Origin: Paracoccus sphaerophysae
Lineage (GTDB): Bacteria; Pseudomonadota; Alphaproteobacteria; Rhodobacterales; Rhodobacteraceae
NCBI RefSeq assembly: GCF_000763805.1
Contig: NZ_JRKS01000027.1
Span: forward strand, 1 to 37,848
DNA length: 37,848 nt
Direction: 5' to 3'
Part shown: positions 11,229 through 19,510 of the stretch, piece by piece
Layout of the letters: each line of letters starts with the position of its first letter
Position numbering within the stretch: the stretch's first letter is position 1
Translations under genes and position numbers: made by a program
Notes under the pieces: generated by a model
The model's input: only the letters and a program-made list of their open reading frames with translations
The model's database searches: none
Told to the model about the DNA's origin: nothing

Positions 11229-12779
11229 TCAGGTCAGCACGCCGATCTGCCAGGGCACGAATTCGTCCTGGCCATAGCCGTGGATCTCGCTCTTCGATTT
11301 CACGCCGGACGCGCAGTCGATCATCATGCGGAAGATGCGCTCGCCCATCTCCTCGATGCTGGCCGTGCCGTCGATGATCTCGCCGCAGTTGAGGTCCATG
11401 TCCTCCTCCTGCCGCTGCCAGGTGGCGGTGTTCGTGGACAGTTTCAGCGACGGCGCCGGCACGCAGCCATAGGCCGAGCCGCGCCCGGTGGTGAAGCAGA
11501 TCAGGTTCGCCCCCGACGCCACCTGGCCCGTTGCCGAGACCGGATCGAAGCCGGGGGAATCCATGAACACCATGCCGGTGGTGTCGATGGGGGCGGCGTA
11601 TTCATAGACGCCGCGCAGGTTGGTGGTGCCGGCCTTGGCGACCGCGCCCAGCGACTTTTCCAGGATCGTGGTTAGCCCGCCGGCCTTGTTCCCGGCCGAG
11701 GGGTTGTTGTTCATCGCCGCCCCGTTGCGGGCGCAGTAATCCTTCCACCAGTCGATGCGGGCGATCAGCTTGTCGGCGATCTCCCGCGTTTCGGCGCGGC
11801 GGGTCAGCAGATGCTCGGCGCCATAGATCTCCGGCGTTTCCGACAGGATCGCGGTGCCGCCCTGCGCCACCAGCAGATCGACGGCATGGCCCAGCGCCGG
11901 GTTCGCGGTGATCCCGGAATAGCCGTCCGACCCGCCGCATTGCAGCCCCACGGTCAGCGCCGACACCGGCACGGGTTCGCGCACGACCTGGTTCGCCGCC
12001 GGCAGCAGGGCGCGGATCTGGTCGACCCCGTGGGCGATGGTCCTGGCCGTCCCGCCCTGTTCCTGGATGGTGAAGGACTTCAGCGCCGCCCCGGGTTCCA
12101 GCTTGCGCGAGGCGAGGATGTCGATGATCTGGTTCGTCTCGCAGCCCAGCCCGATGAACAGCACCGCCGAAAAGTTCGGGTGCACCGCATATCCCGACAT
12201 GGTGCGGCGCAGGATGCGGATCGCCTCGCTCTTGTTGTCCACGGCGCAGCCGATGCCGTGGGTCAGGGCGACGACCCCGTCGACGTTGGGATAGTCGGCC
12301 AACGCCTCGGGACGGATGTCGCGGCGGAACTGGTCGGCGATTGCGCGGGCCACCCGGGCCGAACAGTTCACCGAGGTGATGATGCCGATATAGTTGCGGG
12401 TGGCGATGCGCCCGTCCGGGCGGCGGATGCCCATGAAGGTCAGGGGCTGGGCGGCCGGCGGCGCCGGATGGGCGTCGGCGCCGACGGCATAGTCCAGCTC
12501 CACATCCGTCATGGCGAGGTTGTGGGTGTGGACATGCGCCCCCCGCCCGATCGGCTCGGAGGCGAGGCCGATGATCTGGCCATATCGGCGCACCGTCGCG
12601 CCGGCGGCGATGTCGCGGGTGGCGATCTTGTGGCCGGCCGGGATGTCGGATTGCGTGGTCAGCCCCTCGGCGGCGATGGTCGTGCCTGCGGGGATGCGGG
12701 TGCGGGCGATCACCACGTCGTCCTGCGCGCCAAGGCGGATGGTGGGGGGGGCGGCGCGAGTCAGGTCATCGGCGGGCAT
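11229..12779 (-). CDS. uxaA: UxaA/GarD-family sugar-acid dehydratase (altronate dehydratase-like)
   Basis: A 516-residue Fe-dependent dehydratase that probably converts D-altronate, or a related aldonate or aldarate, to a 2-keto-3-deoxy acid. The N-terminal SAF domain (about residues 14-100) includes IPAGHKIATRDIAAG and a VHTHN motif. The large C-terminal domain has NPSAGNKAGGLTTILEKSLG, LQCGGSDGYSGITANP, IGLGCETNQ and FTTGRGSAYG, all conserved in the family. Some stretches (YPNVDGVVALTHGIGC, IEEMGERIF) look closer to galactarate dehydratase than to E. coli UxaA, so substrate specificity is open. AAAGGA lies 7 nt before the ATG. It is the last gene of the nine-gene operon, 12 nt after the alcohol dehydrogenase gene. 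Confidence 0.85.
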   Translation of the reverse strand: MPADDLTRAAPPTIRLGAQDDVVIARTRIPAGTTIAAEGLTTQSDIPAGHKIATRDIAAGATVRRYGQIIGLASEPIGRGAHVHTHNLAMTDVELDYAVGADAHPAPPAAQPLTFMGIRRPDGRIATRNYIGIITSVNCSARVARAIADQFRRDIRPEALADYPNVDGVVALTHGIGCAVDNKSEAIRILRRTMSGYAVHPNFSAVLFIGLGCETNQIIDILASRKLEPGAALKSFTIQEQGGTARTIAHGVDQIRALLPAANQVVREPVPVSALTVGLQCGGSDGYSGITANPALGHAVDLLVAQGGTAILSETPEIYGAEHLLTRRAETREIADKLIARIDWWKDYCARNGAAMNNNPSAGNKAGGLTTILEKSLGAVAKAGTTNLRGVYEYAAPIDTTGMVFMDSPGFDPVSATGQVASGANLICFTTGRGSAYGCVPAPSLKLSTNTATWQRQEEDMDLNCGEIIDGTASIEEMGERIFRMMIDCASGVKSKSEIHGYGQDEFVPWQIGVLT

Positions 12780-12791
12780 GGGTCGGTCCTT

Positions 12792-13799
12792 TCAAACGTC
12801 CAGGATGGCCTTGACGACGCCCGCCTCGGGGCGTGACCAGTCGGGCAGCAGCGCCGGGGCATCGGCCAGCGCGCCGCGATGGGTGTTCAGCGCCGTGGTG
12901 GGGATGCGGCCGGCCTGCATCTGGCGCACGACCTCGGCGAAATCGGCGGGCAAGGCGTTGCGGCTGGCCAGCAGCGTGGCCTCGCGCTTGTGGAACTCGG
13001 GGTCCGAGAAGGTGATGGTGCCCTTGACGACCGACAGCAGCACATAGCGCGCGCCGTGGGCGAGGAAGCCAAAACCGCGCTCGATGGGCGGCGCGGCGCC
13101 GGTGGCGTCCACCACCACGTCGAAGCCGTTGCCGCCGGTCAGATCCGCGGCCTGCGCCTCGGCGTCCGGGCCGGCGAGCAGCACCGCGTCGGCGCCCAGC
13201 GTGTCGCGGGCGAACGCGAGCCGGTCCTCGCGCATGTCCATCACCGTGACGTGGGCGCCGCGGGCCTTGGCAAACAAGGCCGCCGACATGCCGATGGGGC
13301 CCGAGCCGGTGACCAGCACCCGGTCGCCGTCGGACACCTGCCCGCGGGCGATGCCATGCGCGCCGATGGCGAGGAACTCGATCATCGCCGCGTCGCGCAG
13401 GTCGATCCCGGCGGCGGGGATGACGTTGGTGGCCGGGACCGACAGATATTCCGCCATGCCGCCATCGGTGTGCACGCCCAGCACGCGGATCGCCATGCAG
13501 GCATTGGTCAGCCCCTTGCGGCAGGCGGCGCAGGTGCCGCAGGCGAGATAGGGGACGACATAGACCGGGGTCCCGGCCGCCAGCGGGCTGTCGCCGCCGT
13601 CCTCGACCGTGCCGGACAGCTCGTGGCCCATCACCCGCGGATAGTCGAGGAACGGGTGCTTGCCGGCGAAGATGTGGAAATCGGTGCCGCAGATGCCGAC
13701 ATGGCGGATGCGGACCAGGATTTCGCCCTCGGCCCGCACCGGGCGCTGGCGGTCGACCAGCGACAGCCGGCCGGGTTCGTCGCAGACCAGCGCCTTCAT
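12792..13799 (-). CDS. Zn-dependent alcohol dehydrogenase, L-galactonate/L-gulonate 5-dehydrogenase-like
   Basis: A 335-residue medium-chain dehydrogenase. Catalytic zinc ligands appear as Cys37 (GICGTD) and His59-Glu60 (GHE); the structural zinc cysteines are 87, 90, 93 and 101; the NAD-binding motif is TGSGPIG. The stretches GVHTDGGMAEYLSVP and FSDPEFHKREATLLASRNA closely parallel E. coli LgoD (YjjN), which oxidises L-galactonate to D-tagaturonate, and L-gulonate 5-dehydrogenases, which yield D-fructuronate. Either product would feed the neighbouring uxuB/uxuA or the uxaA-like step. The start ATG overlaps the uxuB stop by 4 nt (ATGA), showing tight coupling. Substrate cannot be fixed from sequence alone. 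Confidence 0.85.
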   Translation of the reverse strand: MKALVCDEPGRLSLVDRQRPVRAEGEILVRIRHVGICGTDFHIFAGKHPFLDYPRVMGHELSGTVEDGGDSPLAAGTPVYVVPYLACGTCAACRKGLTNACMAIRVLGVHTDGGMAEYLSVPATNVIPAAGIDLRDAAMIEFLAIGAHGIARGQVSDGDRVLVTGSGPIGMSAALFAKARGAHVTVMDMREDRLAFARDTLGADAVLLAGPDAEAQAADLTGGNGFDVVVDATGAAPPIERGFGFLAHGARYVLLSVVKGTITFSDPEFHKREATLLASRNALPADFAEVVRQMQAGRIPTTALNTHRGALADAPALLPDWSRPEAGVVKAILDV

Positions 13800-15199
13800 G
13801 CGCGGAACTCCTCGATGGCGGCATCGACGGCGGCGCGCCAGGCCGGGTCGTGGGCCAGCGCGTCGGGGAACAGCCCGGCGAGGGCGAAGAACGGGGCCGA
13901 GGGCGCATCGCCCGGCATCGCCGCGACCGCCGCCATCAGTTCACCCGCGCGCGGGTCGTCGGCGGTGCCGCGATGGGCGAGCGCGGCGATCCAGGCGCCG
14001 GTGGCGCGGGCAAAGGCGGCGGCGTCGAACCCCGCCGCACGGGCGTCGAGCGCCGGGGACAGGATGCGCTGCGGCAGCTTCTGCGTGGTGTCCATCGCGA
14101 TCTGGACATTGCGATGGGCGATGGCGGGGTTGGCGAAGCGCGCCAGCAGGTCGCCCTGATAGGCGGCAAGGTCGATCCCCGGCACCGGGTCCAGCGTGGC
14201 GGCCGCGGCCTCCATATGCGCGCGGACCTGCGCCGCCAGCGCCGGCAGCGCCATCACGTCGCGCACGCAGTCGAGCCCGTGCAGGATGCCCAGATGCGCG
14301 GTCAGCGTGTGGGCGCCGTTCAGCATCCGCAGCTTCATCTTTTCATAAGGCGCGACGTCCTGGACGAAGATCGCCCCCGCCTCCTCCCACGCCGGGCGGC
14401 CGTGGGGGAAGTGGTCCTCGATCACCCATTGCAGGAAGGGTTCCGTCTCGAACGCCAGCGCGTCCGCGGCCCCCAGCGCCGCGGCGGCGCCGGCGCGGGT
14501 GGCGTCGGTGGCGGCGGGGACGATGCGGTCGACCATCGACGAGGGAAAGGCGGCCTGGGCGGCGATCCAGTCGGCCAGCGCCCGGTCGCGGCGGGCGGCC
14601 ATCTCGCGCACCAGCCGGGCCACGACGCGGCCGTTCGCCGGCAGGTTGTCGCAGGACAGGACCGTGAAGGGCGGCGTGCCGGCGGCGCGGCGGCGGGCCA
14701 GCGCCTCGACGATCATGCCCACCGCGCCGGTGGGGCGCGCGGGGTCGGCCAGATCGGCGGCGACCGCCGGGTGCGCGGGATCGAGCCCGCCGGTCGCCGG
14801 GTCCAACCCATAGGCCTTTTCGGTCACCGTCAGGGTGACGATGCGGATGCCGGGATCGGCCATCGCCGCCAGCACCGCCTGCGGGTCCTCGGCGGCGCAC
14901 AGCCAGCCGACGGTGGCGCCGATCACCTCGGTGCTGTCGCCATCCGGGCCGCGGGTGGTCACCGAATACAGCCCGTCCTGCGCCGCCAGATCGCGGATCG
15001 GCCCGGCCGAGCGCAAATTCACCGCGACGATCCCCCACGGCCCAAACTCCCGCCGCAGCGCGGCCTGCGTCGCCACCGCCTGATGGGCGCGGTGGAAGGC
15101 GCCAAAGCCCAGATGCACGATCCCCGGCCGCAGCGCGCGGCGGTCATAGCCAGGCGGGGTGACTCCGGGCGGCAGCAGGGTCGCGTCGGACAGGCTCAC
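13796..15199 (-). CDS. uxuB: Fructuronate reductase / mannitol dehydrogenase-family oxidoreductase
   Basis: A 467-residue long-chain polyol dehydrogenase that probably interconverts D-fructuronate and D-mannonate with NAD(H). An N-terminal Rossmann region contains GIVHLGFGAFHRAHQ (about residues 26-40). The catalytic Lys-Asn-His set is visible in KLRMLNGAHTL near residue 288. I chose a GTG start at 15199 because it overlaps the uxuA stop by 4 nt (GTGA) and the family homology begins just after; an upstream in-frame ATG at 15700 would run through uxuA in another frame. Altronate or tagaturonate specificity is possible, but adjacency to uxuA favours the mannonate reaction. Confidence 0.88.
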   Translation of the reverse strand: MSLSDATLLPPGVTPPGYDRRALRPGIVHLGFGAFHRAHQAVATQAALRREFGPWGIVAVNLRSAGPIRDLAAQDGLYSVTTRGPDGDSTEVIGATVGWLCAAEDPQAVLAAMADPGIRIVTLTVTEKAYGLDPATGGLDPAHPAVAADLADPARPTGAVGMIVEALARRRAAGTPPFTVLSCDNLPANGRVVARLVREMAARRDRALADWIAAQAAFPSSMVDRIVPAATDATRAGAAAALGAADALAFETEPFLQWVIEDHFPHGRPAWEEAGAIFVQDVAPYEKMKLRMLNGAHTLTAHLGILHGLDCVRDVMALPALAAQVRAHMEAAAATLDPVPGIDLAAYQGDLLARFANPAIAHRNVQIAMDTTQKLPQRILSPALDARAAGFDAAAFARATGAWIAALAHRGTADDPRAGELMAAVAAMPGDAPSAPFFALAGLFPDALAHDPAWRAAVDAAIEEFRA

Positions 15200-16389
15200 G
15201 CCGCCGCCCCGCGCCAGCTCAGCGCGCGCTCGATGCCGCGCAGTTCGGCCAGCCCCTTGAGCCGCCCGATCGCCGGATAGCCCGGCTGCGCGCCGCGGGT
15301 CAGGTCGTCGAGGATTTCCTGCCCGTGATCGGGGCGCATCGGGATGTCGGCGTCGGCGCGGCCCGCGGCCCGGCGGCGGGTTTCCTCGGCCAGCAGCGCG
15401 GCGATGACGGCGACCATGTCGGTGCCGCCCTCCAGATGCTCGTCCTCGTAGAAGGAACAGGGCGTCGTGGCCGCCTCGCGGGTGACGTTGCGCAGATGGA
15501 CGAAGTGGATGCGGTCGGCCAGCCGCGCGGCCATCGCCGGCAGGTCGTTGTCGCCCCGCGCCCCCAGCGAACCGGTGCAGAAGGTCACCCCGTTGGCGCG
15601 CGCGGGCACCGCGTCCAGCATGGCGCGATAGTCGGCCTCGGTCGACAGGATGCGGGGCAGGCCCAGCAGCGGCCAGGGCGGATCGTCGGGATGGGCGCAC
15701 AGGTTGACGCCCACCCGTTCGGCGACCGGGACCACCTCGGAAAGGAAATCCGTCAGGTGGCGGCGCAGCCGGTCGGCGTCGATGCCGTCATAGGTGGCGA
15801 GCCGCTCGCGCAGCTGGTCCAGCGTATAGCCGTCCGCCGACCCCGGCAGGCCGGCGCCGATGTTGCGGCCCAGATCGGCGATGCGGTCGGGGGTAAAGGC
15901 CGCAAAGCGGCGCGCCGCCTCGTCGGCCAGCGCCGCGGGATAGTCCGCCGCCCCCCCCGGCCGCTGCAGGATATGCAGGTCGAAGGCCACGAAGTCCGGC
16001 AGGTCGAAGCGCATCGCCCGCGCCCCGTGCCGGGTTTCCCAGCGCAGGTCGGTGCGGGTCCAGTCCAGCACCGGCATGAAGTTGTAGCACACCGTCCGGA
16101 TGCCGCTGTCAGCCAGCCGCCGCAGCGTTTCGGCCCAGTTGGCGACATGGGCGCGCCAGTCGCCGGTCCGTGTCTTGATCTCCTCGCTGACCGGGACGCT
16201 TTCGACCACGTCCCAGACCAGCCCGCCGGCGCGGATTTCCTCGTGACGGCGGGCGATTTCCGGGGCCGGCCAGACCGCGCCGGTGGGGATGTGGTGCAGT
16301 GCGCTGACGATGCCCGCGGCCCCCGCCTGGGCGGCGTCGCGCACCGTCACCCGGTCCACCGGGCCGAACCAGCGCCAGGTGTGCCTCAT
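15196..16389 (-). CDS. uxuA: Mannonate dehydratase
   Basis: Dehydrates D-mannonate to 2-keto-3-deoxy-D-gluconate (KDG). The 397-residue protein begins MRHTWRWFGP, typical of UxuA, and is a TIM barrel with visible metal ligands: NLCAHPDDPPW, the Cys in TFCTGSLG, the His in HFVHLRNV and the Asp/His in MRPDHGQ. VCYNFMPVLDWTRTDL is also conserved in the family. It starts within the idnD stop (ATGA overlap) and ends within the uxuB start (GTGA overlap). No kdgK or kdgA follows, so KDG must be processed by enzymes encoded elsewhere. Confidence 0.96.
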   Translation of the reverse strand: MRHTWRWFGPVDRVTVRDAAQAGAAGIVSALHHIPTGAVWPAPEIARRHEEIRAGGLVWDVVESVPVSEEIKTRTGDWRAHVANWAETLRRLADSGIRTVCYNFMPVLDWTRTDLRWETRHGARAMRFDLPDFVAFDLHILQRPGGAADYPAALADEAARRFAAFTPDRIADLGRNIGAGLPGSADGYTLDQLRERLATYDGIDADRLRRHLTDFLSEVVPVAERVGVNLCAHPDDPPWPLLGLPRILSTEADYRAMLDAVPARANGVTFCTGSLGARGDNDLPAMAARLADRIHFVHLRNVTREAATTPCSFYEDEHLEGGTDMVAVIAALLAEETRRRAAGRADADIPMRPDHGQEILDDLTRGAQPGYPAIGRLKGLAELRGIERALSWRGAAA

Positions 16390-17453
16390 GCCGTCTCTCC
16401 GAAGGTCAGCTGCACCTTGCAGGCGATGGCGCGGTCCGAGGCGAGCTCGAACGCCTCGACGGCGCGGGACAGGGGAAGCGCGTGGCTGATGATCGGGCGC
16501 ACGTCGATCTCGCGCGTGCCGATCAGCCGGGCGGCGATGGCGAATTCGTCGTGGAAGCGCTGCGAGCCGCGCCAGGTGATTTCCTTGCCGACCAGCGCGT
16601 TCAGGGGAATGGTCATGTCGCCGGTCACCCCGACCTGGATCAGCACGCCCCGCGGGCGAAGCGCGGCAAAGGCGTTGCGCAACGCCGGACCGGCGGCCGA
16701 GCAGTCGAAGATCAGGTCGATCTGGCCCTTGCCCTCGGTCAGCGGCTCCAGCGCGGCGGCGTCAGCGGCGACGTTGATCGTCTGGCTGGCGCCCATCTGC
16801 CGGGCCCGGTCCAGCGCCGCGTCGGTGAGGTCGGTCACGATGATCTCGGTCGCCCCGGCATGGCGGGCCGCGGCCAGCACCAGCAGGCCGATCGGCCCGG
16901 CGCCGGTGATCATCACCCGCCGCCCGGCCAGATCGCCCAGCAGTTCGGTCGCCTGCGCCACGGCGTGCAGGCAGACGGCCAGCGGCTCGGTGCAGGCGGC
17001 CTCGGACGGGGTGGTGCCGTCGGGGAAGGCGTGGACCTGGGCCGCGGGCACCACCAGCTGGTCGCGGAACATCCCCTGGGCGTGGGGCAGGCGCATGGCG
17101 CTGCCCATGAACTGCATCGACAGGCAGTGGATCGGCAGCCCCTTGCGGCAGTATTCGCAGTCGCCGCAAGGCTGTGAGGGGCTGACCGCGACCAGCGTGC
17201 CGGGCGCTGGGCCGTCGACGCCAGCGCCCAAGGCCGCGACGCGGCCCGAGGCCTCGTGCCCCGAGATGATCGGCTCGCGCACCCGCACCGGGCCGAAGCC
17301 GCCGTCGTGATAGTAATGCAGGTCCGATCCGCAGATGCCGCCGGCCTCCATCGCCAGCAGCACCTCGCCCGGGCCGGGCGGGACCACGGGCGCGGTTTCG
17401 ACGCGCAGGTCGTGGGCGGCATACAGCCGGGCGACGCGGGTTTCGGCGGTCAT
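16386..17453 (-). CDS. idnD: L-idonate 5-dehydrogenase-like Zn alcohol dehydrogenase
   Basis: A 355-residue medium-chain dehydrogenase. The catalytic zinc site is Cys41 (GICGSDLHYYHDGG) with His65-Glu66 (SGHEASG); structural zinc cysteines are 96, 99, 102 and 110; the NAD(P) loop is ITGAGPIGL. The DLHYYHDGGFG and IISGHEASG stretches resemble L-idonate 5-dehydrogenase, which makes 5-keto-D-gluconate. The usual partner IdnO (5-ketogluconate reductase) is not present, so the true substrate may be another hexonate. The start ATG overlaps the dctM stop by 4 nt, so it is translated directly after the transporter genes. Confidence 0.8.
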   Translation of the reverse strand: MTAETRVARLYAAHDLRVETAPVVPPGPGEVLLAMEAGGICGSDLHYYHDGGFGPVRVREPIISGHEASGRVAALGAGVDGPAPGTLVAVSPSQPCGDCEYCRKGLPIHCLSMQFMGSAMRLPHAQGMFRDQLVVPAAQVHAFPDGTTPSEAACTEPLAVCLHAVAQATELLGDLAGRRVMITGAGPIGLLVLAAARHAGATEIIVTDLTDAALDRARQMGASQTINVAADAAALEPLTEGKGQIDLIFDCSAAGPALRNAFAALRPRGVLIQVGVTGDMTIPLNALVGKEITWRGSQRFHDEFAIAARLIGTREIDVRPIISHALPLSRAVEAFELASDRAIACKVQLTFGETA

Positions 17454-18856
17454 CGGATCAGCCCCAGTTGGGTCGGCAGCCACAGGGTCAGCGCCGGGAT
17501 GAATGTGATGAGCAGCAGTGCCACGAACAGCGGGATCATCCACGGCAGGATCGCCAGCGCGGTGCGTTCGACCGACATCTTGGAAATCCGCGCCAGCACG
17601 AACAGCACCATGCCTACCGGCGGAGTCAGCAGCCCGATCATCAGGTTCAGGGTCAGCACCACGCCCAGATGCACGGGGTCGATCCCGTATTTCGCCGCGA
17701 CCGGCATCAGGATCGGGACGAGGATGGAAATCGCCGCGATGGTGTCCAGGAAGGCGCCGACGATCAGCAGCAGGATGTTGACGACGATGAGGAACGTCCA
17801 CCAGTTGTCGGTCAGCGCGAACATCGCGTCGGAAAACACCTGCGCCGCCTGGCTGACCGTCAGAAGCCAGGCAAAGATCGACGCGGCGGTGACGATGAAC
17901 AGGACCGCGGCGGTCGTCTCGATGGTGTCGAAGGACGCCTTGGCCAGGGTGCGGAAGGTCATGGTGCGATAGCGCACGAGGCCCAGGAACAGCGACCACA
18001 GGACGGCGGCGACGGCGGCCTCGGTGGGCGTGAACCAGCCCATCGTCATGCCGCCGATCAGCAGCACCGGGGCCATCAGCGCCATGACGGCGTGCCAGTC
18101 GAAATACCAGTCCAGCGCAATCAGCGCGACCAGCGCCACGATGACGGCGACGTTGACCGACACACCCAGCCGGATCAGCAGCCAGACCGCCAGCGGAAAG
18201 CACATGACGACCAGCACCTCGATCCCGGCCTTGGCCAGTTCGCGCAGGTCGAAGGGCGTGTCCGACCCCCAGCCATAGCGGCGCGCGAACAGCCACACGG
18301 TCAGCATCATCAGCGAGGTCATCACGATGCCGGGCAGGATGCCGGCCATGAACAGCGCCCCGATCGAGGCGTTGGCCATCATCCCGTAGATCACGAAGGG
18401 CAGCGACGGCGGAAAGATCGGGCCCAGCGTGGCCGAGGCGGCGGTGACGCCGACGGCGGCCTCGACCGGATAGCCGTGGTCCTTCATCGCCTTGATCTCG
18501 ATGGTGCCGATGCCGGCGGCGTCGGCCAGCGCCGTCCCCGACATCCCCGAAAAGATCACCGACCCGATGATGTTGACCTGCGCCAGCCCACCCTTCATCC
18601 AGCCGACCAGCGACAGGGCGAAGTGATAGATCCGCCCGGTCACCCCGGCGATGTTCATCAGGTTGCCGGCGAGGATGAAGAACGGCACCGCGATCAGCGG
18701 AAAGCTTTCCACCCCCGCGATCATCCGCTGTGCCGCAACGATGTCGGGCGCGGTGCCGGTGACCAGCAGATACAGCAGCGAGGCGACGGCCATCGCGACC
18801 GCCACCGGCGCGCCGATGATCATCAGCAGCAGGAAGGACCCGATCAGCAGCAGCAT
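17450..18856 (-). CDS. dctM: TRAP transporter large permease (DctM)
   Basis: The 468-residue inner-membrane subunit that forms the ion-coupled translocation path of a TRAP transporter. It starts MLLLIGSFLLLMIIGAPVAV, has many hydrophobic helices, and carries the family stretches FPLIAVPFFILAGNLMN, GMSGTALADAAGIGTIEIKAM and LTPPVGMVLFV. It is somewhat longer than the usual ~425 residues because of additional hydrophobic sequence around residues 210-260. It follows dctQ by 3 nt and overlaps idnD by 4 nt. The genomic setting indicates a sugar-acid (hexonate or hexuronate) substrate. Confidence 0.96.
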   Translation of the reverse strand: MLLLIGSFLLLMIIGAPVAVAMAVASLLYLLVTGTAPDIVAAQRMIAGVESFPLIAVPFFILAGNLMNIAGVTGRIYHFALSLVGWMKGGLAQVNIIGSVIFSGMSGTALADAAGIGTIEIKAMKDHGYPVEAAVGVTAASATLGPIFPPSLPFVIYGMMANASIGALFMAGILPGIVMTSLMMLTVWLFARRYGWGSDTPFDLRELAKAGIEVLVVMCFPLAVWLLIRLGVSVNVAVIVALVALIALDWYFDWHAVMALMAPVLLIGGMTMGWFTPTEAAVAAVLWSLFLGLVRYRTMTFRTLAKASFDTIETTAAVLFIVTAASIFAWLLTVSQAAQVFSDAMFALTDNWWTFLIVVNILLLIVGAFLDTIAAISILVPILMPVAAKYGIDPVHLGVVLTLNLMIGLLTPPVGMVLFVLARISKMSVERTALAILPWMIPLFVALLLITFIPALTLWLPTQLGLIR

Positions 18857-18859
18857 GGG

Positions 18860-19441
18860 TCAGACTCCGGTCGGTCGGGTGTCGTCGGCGGCGGCACGGC
18901 GGCCGCGCAGATCGGCCACGAAGCGTTGCAGCGCTCGCAGGGTCATCAGCACGAAGGCCGCGAACACGGTGTAGAAGACGATGCCGCGGGGCAGGTCGAT
19001 GGTGACCATCCGCTCGGACCCGACGACGTCGATATAGCGCCAGTAAAGCCAGCTCATATAGGCGAAGAAGCCGATCGAGATCAGGTCCACCAGCACCTCG
19101 AGCGCGCGGCGCATCCCGGCGGGGACATAGCGATACAGCAGGTCCACGGCGATGTGGCGGCCCAGCCGCACGCACATGGCCGAGCCGATGAACACAATCA
19201 CCACCAGGCAGTTGGCGGCGATCTCCTCGGTCCAGGACAGGCTGTTGTTCATCACGTAGCGGGTGAAGAACTGCAGGAACACGCACAGCGCCATCAGCCA
19301 GAACAGCGCGAGCGTGATCCAGTCCTCGATGGCATAGCCCGACAGGTCGACGTCGTGGATGTCGTCCTCGAATGCGTGCGCCATCTCGTGCACGCTGACG
19401 GGGGCGTGCGGGCTGACGGTCATGTGGGGATCGTGGCTCAT
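18860..19441 (-). CDS. dctQ: TRAP transporter small permease (DctQ)
   Basis: The 193-residue accessory membrane subunit. Four hydrophobic helices are visible at about 41-65, 75-95, 113-135 and 148-170, with the family hallmark FFTRYVMNNSLSWTEEIA between helices 1 and 2. The N-terminal tail of about 40 residues is His- and acid-rich and longer than in many DctQ proteins. The start is supported by AAGGG 6 nt upstream; later in-frame Met codons (for example at residues 7 and 20) would give a more typical N-terminus. It lies 69 nt after dctP, across a strong hairpin. Confidence 0.93.
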   Translation of the reverse strand: MSHDPHMTVSPHAPVSVHEMAHAFEDDIHDVDLSGYAIEDWITLALFWLMALCVFLQFFTRYVMNNSLSWTEEIAANCLVVIVFIGSAMCVRLGRHIAVDLLYRYVPAGMRRALEVLVDLISIGFFAYMSWLYWRYIDVVGSERMVTIDLPRGIVFYTVFAAFVLMTLRALQRFVADLRGRRAAADDTRPTGV

Positions 19442-19472
19442 CGGCGGCCCTTGCGCTGGGGGACGAAACAGC

Positions 19473-19500
19473 CTGCCCGATCCCGCACGGGACCGGGCAG
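19473..19500 (-). terminator. Strong hairpin just after dctP (likely mRNA stabiliser or partial terminator)
   Basis: Arms 19473-19485 and 19488-19500 (CTGCCCGATCCCG / CGGGACCGGGCAG on the plus strand) pair over 12 usable base pairs with one G-U in RNA and a 4-nt loop. It starts 10 nt after the dctP stop and ends 31 nt before dctQ. No run of U follows, so full termination is unlikely. In many binding-protein operons such a structure raises binding-protein expression over the permeases; that role is inferred here. Confidence 0.7.
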
Positions 19501-19510
19501 CCGGTGCGGT

